The notes under the pieces were generated by a model. That model was given only the letters and a program-made list of their open reading frames with translations, searched no databases and was not told the DNA's origin. Source: Leisingera aquaemixtae (GTDB taxonomy: Bacteria; Pseudomonadota; Alphaproteobacteria; Rhodobacterales; Rhodobacteraceae). From it: 64,000 nt of DNA. The translations under genes and the position numbers were made by a program. Shown here piece by piece: positions 18,426 to 25,202 of the stretch. How positions within the stretch are numbered: the first letter of the stretch is position 1; the number at the start of each line of letters is the position of its first letter. The stretch lies in assembly GCF_001458395.1 (NCBI RefSeq), contig NZ_CYSR01000021.1:186001-250000 (forward strand), given 5' to 3'.

Positions 18426-19634
18426 CTAGACGCCCGCGAGCGCGGTTGCCGCGGCCTCCAGAGCGCCGTCCCCGTGCGGGATGTCCAGCGCCTTGAGACC
18501 GGTTTCGATGCCGCCCAGAAGGCCCATGATCATATGGCCGTTGACGTGGCCCATGTGGCCAAGCCGGAAGAAGCCGTGCCATTCCGGGCTGCGCGGCGGC
18601 GCCATGCCCAGGCCGATGCCAAGGGTGAGGCCCAGATTCTGCTCCAGCCACATCCGCAGCTCGGTTCCCAGCGGCGATCCGATGTGCAGCGCGGTGACCG
18701 CGTGGGAGCGCAGGGCGCGGTCCGGCACGTTCATCTTCAGCGGGCCGTCCCGGCCCCAGGCCTCGCAAGCGGCCCAGATGGCGCGGGCCAGACGGGCGTG
18801 GCGGGCCCAGACCGCCTCTATCCCCTCGGCGTGGATCATGTCCAGCGCGGCGCGCAGGCCGTAAAGGTGATGGGTGGGCGCGGTGCCGCCGAAATACTGA
18901 TAGAACTCTTCCGGGTTGGCGCGCGGCTCCCAGTCCCAGTAGCGGCTGATCCGCGGCAGCGCCCGGCGCGCCTCGGCGGCGCGGGCGTTGAAGAACACAA
19001 AGCCCATGCCCGCAGGCACCATCAGCCCCTTCTGGCAGGCGGTGACCATCACGTCCACGCCCCACCCGTCCATCTCGAACCGGTCGCAGCCGAGCGAGGC
19101 GATGCAGTCGGCCATCAGCAGTGCCGGGTGGCCCGCATCATCCAGCGCCCGGCGCAGGGCGGCGACATCGTTGCGGATCGAGCTGGAGGTGTCCACATGC
19201 ACGCCCAGCACCGCCTTGATGCGGTGGCCGGTGTCGGCGGCCAGCGCCGCGGCGATCCGGTCCATGTCCCAGGGCGCGTGATTGCCGAAGTCCAGGATCT
19301 CGGTCTCAATGCCCAGGCCTTGCGCCATTTCCGCCCAGCCGATGGCAAAGCGGCCCGACGAGGGCACCAGCACCCTGTCGCCCGGCTGCAAGGTGTTTTG
19401 CAGCGCGGCCTCCCAGGCGCCGTGACCGTTGGAGATGTAGATCGCAACCTGGTGCTGCGTGCGCGCCACCCGGCGCAGGTCCGGAATCAGGGCGGCGGTC
19501 ATCTCCACCAGCTCGCCCGCGTAGATATTGGGAGAGGCCCGGTGCATCGCCTGCAGCACCTGGTCCGGAATGACCGAAGGCCCGGGGATGGCAAGGTAAG
19601 ACCGGCCTGCCGACACGTTCACTGATCCGCTCAT
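18426..19634 (-). CDS. Class V aminotransferase (alanine/serine/aspartate-glyoxylate type)
   Basis: A 402-residue fold-type-I PLP enzyme. IPGPSVIPDQVLQAM is the family N-terminal motif. GVHVDTSSSIRND and LLMADCIASLGC contain the substrate and PLP Asp contacts, and MVTACQKGLMVPAGM has the Schiff-base Lys. Relatives transfer amino groups from Ala, Ser or Asp to glyoxylate. It is not next to other glyoxylate genes, so the donor is unknown. ATG at 19632-19634 is divergent from the ABC exporter. Confidence 0.88.
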   Translation of the reverse strand: MSGSVNVSAGRSYLAIPGPSVIPDQVLQAMHRASPNIYAGELVEMTAALIPDLRRVARTQHQVAIYISNGHGAWEAALQNTLQPGDRVLVPSSGRFAIGWAEMAQGLGIETEILDFGNHAPWDMDRIAAALAADTGHRIKAVLGVHVDTSSSIRNDVAALRRALDDAGHPALLMADCIASLGCDRFEMDGWGVDVMVTACQKGLMVPAGMGFVFFNARAAEARRALPRISRYWDWEPRANPEEFYQYFGGTAPTHHLYGLRAALDMIHAEGIEAVWARHARLARAIWAACEAWGRDGPLKMNVPDRALRSHAVTALHIGSPLGTELRMWLEQNLGLTLGIGLGMAPPRSPEWHGFFRLGHMGHVNGHMIMGLLGGIETGLKALDIPHGDGALEAAATALAGV

Positions 19635-19842
19635 TTCTGGTGTTCCTTGCAGCGCGGAGGACGCCCCTGCCCGCCGCGGTTGATCTGTCCTGCCACACTA
19701 GCCGTACGGCGCGCCGGGTCAATTCCGCAGAGCGCTGCGTCACGGCGAATTGCTTGCGCCCTGCTGCCCACCTGCTTAAATGGCGCTGGAACGACAGGGA
19801 AAGGCCCGCAATGACACGAATTTCCTGCCGGAAAGCGCTGCA

Positions 19843-21708
19843 ATGAGCCAGAAACCGCACAAGTCCTCGAAGGAGCTGTTCGGCTGGCTGTGGCGCGGAT
19901 ACCTGCGCCATTACATCGGGCTGCTGGGCGTCGCCGTGATCTTCATGCTGGTGGAAGGCGCCACCATGGGGGCGCTTGGCTACATGATGCAGCCGATGTT
20001 CGACCTGGTGTTTGTCGCGGGCAATTCCGACGCGCTGGTCTGGGTCAGCCTGGCGTTTCTGGCGATCTTCACCCTGCGCGGCGTGTCCAGCGTCACCCAG
20101 AAAGTGCTGCTGAGCAAGGTGTCGCAAACCTCTGCCGCGCATCTGCGCAAGGACATGCTGGCCCGCCTCATCCGCCAGGACCCGGCGTTTCACCAGCAGC
20201 ACCCGCCGGGGCTGCTGATCCAGCGGGTGCAGTCGGACGTCAATGCGATCAACGCGGTCTGGCAGGCGGTGATCACCGGCGCGGGCCGCGATCTGGTGGC
20301 GCTGGTGGCGGTGCTGGGCGTGGCCTTCAGCATCGACTGGCGCTGGACGCTGATCCTGCTGATCGGGGTGCCGGTGCTGCTGCTGCCGATCGCCTCGATC
20401 CAGCGCTACGTGCGCAAGAAAGCGTCGCGGGCGCGCGATCTGGGGGCCGATCTGGCGACCCGGCTGGACGAGATTTTCCACGGCATCGTGCCGGTCAAGC
20501 TGAACCGGCTGGAGGAGTATCAGGCCCGCCGGTTTGGCGAACGCCAGGACGAATTTGTCCGCTCCGAGGTGAAGGCGGCCTTTGGCACCTCCTCGATTTC
20601 CGGGATGACCGACATCATGGCGGGCGTCGGCTTCATGGCGGTGCTGCTCTATGGCGGCAATGAGATCATCGCCGGGGAAAAGAGCGTCGGCCAGTTCATG
20701 AGCTTCTTCACCTCGATCGGGCTGTCGTTTGAACCGATGCGGCGGCTGGCCAATATCTCGGGCGTGTGGCAGGGCGCGGCGGCGGCCCTGGAGCGGATCA
20801 AGGAGCTGCTGGACGCGCCGATCCTGCTGAGCGAGCCTGCCGCGCCGAAGCCGGCGCCAGAGGGGCTGCCGGAGATCCGGCTGGAGGGCGTTGGCCTGTC
20901 CTATGGCGACGCCCGGATCCTGCAGGGGCTCAACCTGGCGGCCGAGGCCGGCAAGACCACGGCGCTGGTCGGGGCCTCCGGCGCGGGCAAGTCGACGATC
21001 TTCAACCTGCTGACGCGGATGGTCGATCCGCAAACGGGGTCTGTTACCGTCGGCGGGGTCGAGGTTCAGGACCTGAACACCGCCGACCTGCGCAGCCTGT
21101 TTTCGGTGGTGACGCAGGATGCGATGCTGTTTGACGAGACCTTGCGCGAGAACATCGTGCTGGGGCGGACTGATGTCAGCGACGAAGAGCTGCAGGCGGC
21201 GCTGGATGCCTCGCATGTGGCGGATTTCCTGCCCAAGCTGGAGCACGGCCTGGAAACCCGGGTCGGCCCGCGCGGCTCGGCCCTGTCGGGCGGCCAGCGG
21301 CAGCGGGTGGTGATCGCACGGGCGCTGTTGCGCAACACGCCGGTCTTGCTGCTGGACGAGGCGACCTCGGCCCTGGATGCCCAGTCGGAGAAGGTCGTGC
21401 AGCAGGCGCTGGACAAGCTGGCGGGCGGGCGCACCACTCTGGTGATCGCGCATCGGCTCTCGACCATCCGCAACGCCGACAAGATCGTGGTGATGGACCG
21501 CGGCCGGGTTGTGGACCAGGGCAGCCATGACGAGCTGCTGGCCCGCGGCGGCATCTATGCCGATCTGTACCGGCTGCAGTTTCAGGACGGTAAGACGCTG
21601 GTGGATACCACAAGCATCGCGGCCCAGGCAGAACAGGTGCCGGAGGGCGCGGCGCATAACGGCAAGGAACGCTGGTTCCGCCGCTTTGCCCGCAAGGTGT
21701 TCGGGTAG
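19843..21708 (+). CDS. MsbA-like ABC exporter (fused membrane and ATPase domains)
   Basis: A 621-residue half-transporter. The N-terminal six-helix exporter domain (about residues 20-320) is followed by an ATPase domain with Walker A GASGAGKST, the Q-loop VVTQDAMLFDETLRENI, signature SALSGGQRQR, Walker B VLLLDEATSALD and the H-loop VIAHRLSTIR. It probably works as a homodimer exporting lipid or a hydrophobic compound. I start at MSQKPHKSS (ATG 19843); the upstream in-frame extension lacks homology. A palindromic repeat follows the stop. Confidence 0.92.
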   Translation: MSQKPHKSSKELFGWLWRGYLRHYIGLLGVAVIFMLVEGATMGALGYMMQPMFDLVFVAGNSDALVWVSLAFLAIFTLRGVSSVTQKVLLSKVSQTSAAHLRKDMLARLIRQDPAFHQQHPPGLLIQRVQSDVNAINAVWQAVITGAGRDLVALVAVLGVAFSIDWRWTLILLIGVPVLLLPIASIQRYVRKKASRARDLGADLATRLDEIFHGIVPVKLNRLEEYQARRFGERQDEFVRSEVKAAFGTSSISGMTDIMAGVGFMAVLLYGGNEIIAGEKSVGQFMSFFTSIGLSFEPMRRLANISGVWQGAAAALERIKELLDAPILLSEPAAPKPAPEGLPEIRLEGVGLSYGDARILQGLNLAAEAGKTTALVGASGAGKSTIFNLLTRMVDPQTGSVTVGGVEVQDLNTADLRSLFSVVTQDAMLFDETLRENIVLGRTDVSDEELQAALDASHVADFLPKLEHGLETRVGPRGSALSGGQRQRVVIARALLRNTPVLLLDEATSALDAQSEKVVQQALDKLAGGRTTLVIAHRLSTIRNADKIVVMDRGRVVDQGSHDELLARGGIYADLYRLQFQDGKTLVDTTSIAAQAEQVPEGAAHNGKERWFRRFARKVFG

Positions 21709-21722
21709 TCAGGATGAACTGT

Positions 21723-21774
21723 TCCGCCCGGCCGAAAGGCCGGGCAGCGCCCGTCCGCCCCCATGGGCGGGCGC
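21723..21774. repeat. GC-rich intergenic palindromic repeat, family 2
   Basis: CCGCCCGGCC-GAAA-GGCCGGGC is followed by CAGCGCCCGTCCGCCC and a second arm GGGCGGGCGC. Related copies lie at 43504-43556 (inverted), 47215-47299 and 53232-53281. Here it may double as the ABC exporter terminator. Confidence 0.7.
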
Positions 21775-21810
21775 TTCGCTTCCGCCCGCGGACCGGCGCT
21801 GCCCTCTCTT

Positions 21811-22491
21811 CTATTTCCTGTAAGAAGCCGCCAGTTTGTGTGTGTCGCACCCCAGAAAGTAACACGCTAGCGTCCACAGGTTCCGGGTCCCGCGCCGCAG
21901 CCAGCCGGCCCGCTGATAGCGCGCCGCACTGGTCAGCGCCGCTGAGGGCAAGGCGGTCAGCCCCTCAAGGCGGCGCACCAGCGCCACATCCTCCATCAGC
22001 GGCTGGTCGGGGTAGCCGCCCGCGGCCTCATATTCCTCGCGGCGGATCAGCAAACCCTGGTCGCCGTAGGGCAGCCCGAACAGGCGCGCGCGGAAGTTGG
22101 CCCAGCCGGCGACCCAGGCGGGCAGCAGCCCGCGCGCCCGGAAGCGCAGCCGGAAATAGGCGGGATGCCCCTGCCCCTCCTGCACATGCTGCGCCACTGC
22201 TGCGGCCCAGCCCGGCTCCAGGCGGGTGTCGGCGTGCAGCACCAGCAGCCAATCGCCCCTGGCCGCTGCGCAGCCCCGGCGCAGCTGGCCGCCGCGCGAG
22301 GGCGCGCCGCTGATCCACTCGGCACCTGCGGCCTGGGCGATGGCGCGGGTCTCGTCGGCGGAGCCGCCGTCGGTGATGATCAGCTCGCGGATCAGCCCGG
22401 CGCCCAGCCCCTCCATCAGATGCTCCAGGCAGGCGGGCAGCTCCTCCGCGGCGTTGAGGGTCGGGATCACGATACTGACCGGCGCGGGCAT
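21811..22491 (-). CDS. Family 2 glycosyltransferase, TIGR04283 (arsenosugar-type)
   Basis: A 226-residue GT-A glycosyltransferase. The start MPAPVSIVIPTLNAAEELP is followed by ELIITDGGSADETRAIAQAA, the donor-site LLVLHADTRLEPGW with its DxD-like acidic pair, and PYGDQGLLIRR. These match the short TIGR04283 group, some members of which sit in arsenosugar gene clusters. No arsenic gene is adjacent, so the acceptor is unknown. CAT at 22489-22491 is the start. Confidence 0.82.
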   Translation of the reverse strand: MPAPVSIVIPTLNAAEELPACLEHLMEGLGAGLIRELIITDGGSADETRAIAQAAGAEWISGAPSRGGQLRRGCAAARGDWLLVLHADTRLEPGWAAAVAQHVQEGQGHPAYFRLRFRARGLLPAWVAGWANFRARLFGLPYGDQGLLIRREEYEAAGGYPDQPLMEDVALVRRLEGLTALPSAALTSAARYQRAGWLRRGTRNLWTLACYFLGCDTHKLAASYRK

Positions 22492-22590
22492 GAGGGCCTC
22501 CTGGGCGGATTTGCTGTTTTCTTCCGCCCTGCTTCCTATATCACTGGGCCAAGCAGCGAAACGCCCCCAGAGGCACACAGGAGAAAACAC

Positions 22591-23325
22591 ATGAGCGACC
22601 GCCGTATCCTGCGCCTGAGCGGCAGCGACGCCAAGAGCTTCCTGCAAGGGCTTGTCACCAATAACGTCGACCGGCTGGAAGACGGCTTGGTCTATGCCGC
22701 GCTTTTGACGCCGCAGGGCAAGTACATCGCGGATTTCTTTCTGGCGGGCGATGGCGATGCGGTCCTGCTGGACGTGGACGCCGCGCTGGCCGAGGGCTTG
22801 CTGAAGCGGTTGAACATGTACCGGCTGCGCGCCGATGTGCAGGTGGAGATGACGGAGCTGCAGGTCAAGCGCGGCACCGGGGCGGCCCCGGACGGGGCGC
22901 TGCAGGATCCGCGCCACCCGGCGATGGGCTGGCGGCTCTATGGGCTTGAAGGCGGCGATGACGGCAGCGACTGGGACGCGATCCGGGTGGCCCATTGCAT
23001 CCCGGAAACCGGGGTCGAGTTGGGGCCGGAGAGCTATATCCTGGAGGCGGGGTTTGAGGCTTTGAACGGGGTGGACTTCCGCAAGGGCTGCTATGTCGGC
23101 CAGGAGGTGACCGCGCGGATGAAGCATAAGACCGAGCTGCGCAAGGGGTTCCGCACGGTTGAGGTCGAGGGCGCGGCGCCGGTGGGGACGGAGATCACCG
23201 CCGGGGGCAAGCCGGCTGGCACGCTGTTCACCCAATCGGGCGGCAAGGGCATTGCCTACCTGCGGTTTGACCGCGCCAAGGGGGAGATGCAGGCCGGGGA
23301 CGCCCGCGTCACCTGGCCGGAGTGA
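22591..23325 (+). CDS. ygfZ: YgfZ/GcvT-like folate-binding Fe-S repair protein
   Basis: A 244-residue protein of the YgfZ family, which uses tetrahydrofolate and supports maintenance of iron-sulfur enzymes. The N-terminal RRILRLSGSDAKSFLQGLVT and the diagnostic C-terminal-domain motif FRKGCYVGQEVTARMKHK (K-G-C-Y-x-G-Q-E) are present. GGAGA precedes ATG 22591. Its stop overlaps the next gene's GTG start (GTGA). Confidence 0.92.
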   Translation: MSDRRILRLSGSDAKSFLQGLVTNNVDRLEDGLVYAALLTPQGKYIADFFLAGDGDAVLLDVDAALAEGLLKRLNMYRLRADVQVEMTELQVKRGTGAAPDGALQDPRHPAMGWRLYGLEGGDDGSDWDAIRVAHCIPETGVELGPESYILEAGFEALNGVDFRKGCYVGQEVTARMKHKTELRKGFRTVEVEGAAPVGTEITAGGKPAGTLFTQSGGKGIAYLRFDRAKGEMQAGDARVTWPE

Positions 23326-24125
23326 GCGGGCTGAACCAGACGGTTCTGGCCCTGCTGGGCGCGGAAGTTGCAGGCGCCCGGCCGCTGCATGGCGGCGACC
23401 TGTCGGAGGTGCAGCTTCTGTCTTTAAGCGACGGCCGCCGGGTGGTGGCCAAGACCGGGCCGCAGGTTGCGGCGGAGGCGGCGATGCTGCGCGCGATCCG
23501 GGCCGCGGGCGTGCCTGCGCCGGAGGTGCTGGGCGTTGCCGGTCCTGTGCTGCTGATGGAGGCGCTGGAGGAGACCGCGGCCAGCACGGCGGGCTGGCAG
23601 GCCTTGGGTGGTGCGCTGCGGCAGCTGCATTCGATGACAGGCCGGCAGTACGGCTGGGCGGAGGACTATGCCTTTGGCGCGGTGAAAATCCCCAATGCGC
23701 CGCTGCCGGACTGGCCGGCGTTCTGGGCCAGCCGCCGCCTGCTGGCCGCCCCGGACGCCCTGCCCCGCAATCTGCGGCTGCGGATTGAGGCGCTGTGCAA
23801 GCGGCTGCCGGACTTGCTGCCCGCCGCGCCGCCTGCCGCCCTGCTGCATGGCGATCTGTGGACCGGAAATGTGCTGTTCAGCGGCGCTGGCGCCTATCTG
23901 ATCGACCCGGCCTGTTATCACGGGCACGGCGAGGTTGATCTGGCGATGCTGCACCTGTTCGGCACACCGCCTGCGGCGTTTCATGACAGCTATGGCGCGC
24001 TGGAGCCGGGGTATGACGAGCGCCGCCGCATCTATCAGCTGTGGCCCGCGCTGGTGCACCTGCGGCTGTTCGGCGCCGGCTACCGGGGGATGGTGGAGGC
24101 GCGGCTGGAGGCGCTGGGGGTCTGA
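23322..24125 (+). CDS. Fructosamine kinase-like phosphotransferase
   Basis: A 267-residue protein of the fructosamine/ketosamine-3-kinase family with an APH-type kinase fold. GGDLSEVQLLSLSDGRRVVAK holds the nucleotide-binding lysine. LLHGDLWTGNVLF is the catalytic loop with Asp, and AYLIDPACYHGHGEVDLAML is the DxG-like metal-binding stretch. It may remove early glycation adducts from proteins. Its GTG start overlaps the ygfZ stop, so the two genes are coupled. Confidence 0.88.
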   Translation: MSGLNQTVLALLGAEVAGARPLHGGDLSEVQLLSLSDGRRVVAKTGPQVAAEAAMLRAIRAAGVPAPEVLGVAGPVLLMEALEETAASTAGWQALGGALRQLHSMTGRQYGWAEDYAFGAVKIPNAPLPDWPAFWASRRLLAAPDALPRNLRLRIEALCKRLPDLLPAAPPAALLHGDLWTGNVLFSGAGAYLIDPACYHGHGEVDLAMLHLFGTPPAAFHDSYGALEPGYDERRRIYQLWPALVHLRLFGAGYRGMVEARLEALGV

Positions 24126-24197
24126 CAATCCTCTGTTCACATCCTTGCGCTAGGGTCGCGGGCAAAACCTGCGGGTGATCAACGAAAAGGGTGTTTC

Positions 24198-24743
24198 ATG
24201 CGACTGATATTCGGGGCCTGCCTGGCTGCGCTGGCGGCCTCCCCCGCGCTGGCGGATTACTGGAATTACAATGACTGGCATGTCGCCACCGAGCCGCATG
24301 TGACGGAACAGGACAGCTATCTGAGCTGCCGCGCCTGGACCGGCGGCGATGGCGATCCGATCCTGGCGCTGGAGGTGTTTTCCGGCGATGCCGGCCCGCC
24401 CGCAGCCTATCCGATGGCCCAGGTGCAGGAATATGCGGCGCGCCATTACCCGACCATGATGCAGCAGGGCGGCACGGTGGATTTCATCTTTGACTTCGAC
24501 CGGACGTTCTCGATCGCGGCAGGGATCAATTCAAGGATCAATGAGGAAGGCCTGGCGGAGGCCGAAAGCGTGCTGCGGTTTCAGGACCATGTGCCGATGC
24601 TGCAAGCGATGAAACAGGGCCGCTGGGTGGAGATCTGGGCGGGGAACGACATGGTTTATGAGGCCTCGCTCAGCGGCTTCACCGCCGCCTATGGCAAGAT
24701 GATGGACGAATGCGGCTTCAGCCTGGCGCTGCCTGCGGGGTGA
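24198..24743 (+). CDS. Secreted protein of unknown function
   Basis: A 181-residue protein with a signal peptide (MRLIFGACLAALAASPALA, cleavage after ALA). The mature part begins DYWNYNDWHVATEP and contains two cysteines (C50 and C174 approx.) that may pair in the periplasm. No family recognised. Its original downstream terminator was shared with efp and is split by the mobile element; transcription now runs into the element's left-end terminator. Confidence 0.75.
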   Translation: MRLIFGACLAALAASPALADYWNYNDWHVATEPHVTEQDSYLSCRAWTGGDGDPILALEVFSGDAGPPAAYPMAQVQEYAARHYPTMMQQGGTVDFIFDFDRTFSIAAGINSRINEEGLAEAESVLRFQDHVPMLQAMKQGRWVEIWAGNDMVYEASLSGFTAAYGKMMDECGFSLALPAG

Positions 24744-24822
24744 TCCATCCGCCGGCGCACAGGTTTTCTGAAAACGTCTGCCAAGAATTTTCAGAACCGC
24801 CTTAGGCGCCGCGCGGAAACGG

Positions 24823-24843
24823 AAAAAGCCGCCCCCGAGGGAG
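24823..24843. terminator. Left half of an intrinsic terminator split by transposition
   Basis: AAAAAGCCGCCC plus the duplicated loop CCGAGGGAG. Its partner arm GGGCGGCTTT lies 9.2 kb away at 34041-34050. Joined, they form a 10-bp stem with an 8-nt loop and T-runs on both sides: a bidirectional terminator between the secreted-protein gene and efp. Confidence 0.85.
24835..24843 (+). repeat. Target-site duplication, left copy (9 bp)
   Basis: CCGAGGGAG immediately precedes the left terminal inverted repeat. The identical nonamer immediately follows the right one at 34033-34041. Confidence 0.95.
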
Positions 24844-24868
24844 TGACGCATTCCGTGTGGTGGGACAC
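24844..24868 (+). repeat. Left terminal inverted repeat (25 bp)
   Basis: Begins TGACGCATTCCG and ends TGGTGGGACAC. It matches the right end (34008-34032) at all 25 positions in inverted orientation; similarity stops abruptly at base 26. Confidence 0.97.
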
Positions 24869-24877
24869 GCTTACAAC

Positions 24878-24915
24878 AAACCCTGTCGCGCAAGTCGCGG
24901 CAGGGTTTTGTTTTT
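24878..24915 (+). terminator. Inward-facing terminator at the left end of the element
   Basis: AAACCCTGTCGCG and CGCGGCAGGGTTT form a 13-bp stem (one G-T pair) with a 5-nt loop, then TTGTTTTTG. It would stop host transcripts entering from the left. Confidence 0.85.
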
Positions 24916-24960
24916 GAATGGAAAAATGACGTGCAGATGCTGGTGTAAAAACGCGAAAAT

Positions 24961-24980
24961 CCCGAGAAAATTTTCTCGGG
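24961..24980. promoter_or_regulatory. Perfect 20-bp palindrome upstream of the transposase
   Basis: CCCGAGAAAATTTTCTCGGG is fully self-complementary. It lies about 220 bp before the transposase start and could be an operator or a transposase subterminal binding site. Confidence 0.5.
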
Positions 24981-25001
24981 CGCCGCAAGCGGTCACTCGA
25001 T

Positions 25002-25036
25002 GCGAAAAAAAGTTTGATCGAACCAAACATTTTCGC
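25002..25036. promoter_or_regulatory. Imperfect inverted repeat upstream of the transposase
   Basis: GCGAAAAAAAGTTTG and CAAACATTTTCGC are near-perfect inverted copies around ATCGAAC. This is a second candidate protein-binding site in the left end. Confidence 0.4.
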
Positions 25037-25202
25037 TTCTGATTTTCAAAATAGAGCCAATATCCCTCGGTCACAAGCTTGATGTTCGCAGTGGTGCGGA
25101 ATCCACGGATTTTCTTCCGTGACCACTCCAAATTGCGCGTGGTTTCTGCTTTCTGATCGGAAAAAACGACTCGAGGCGGAACCGCGAAGATCTGAGGTTC
25201 CG

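Larger units (their letters stand above)
24869..25202. other. 334-bp left subterminal region of the element
   Basis: No gene. It holds the inward-facing terminator (24878-24915), a 20-bp perfect palindrome (24961-24980), a 35-nt imperfect inverted repeat (25002-25036) and a nested inverted repeat around CACGGA / TCCGTG (25104-25121). The transposase promoter must be here, but I see no clear consensus. Confidence 0.6.

Noticed and set aside
19306-21657. Long minus-strand open frame opposite the ABC exporter
   Set aside because: Antisense shadow; no motif, and the plus strand carries all ABC signatures.
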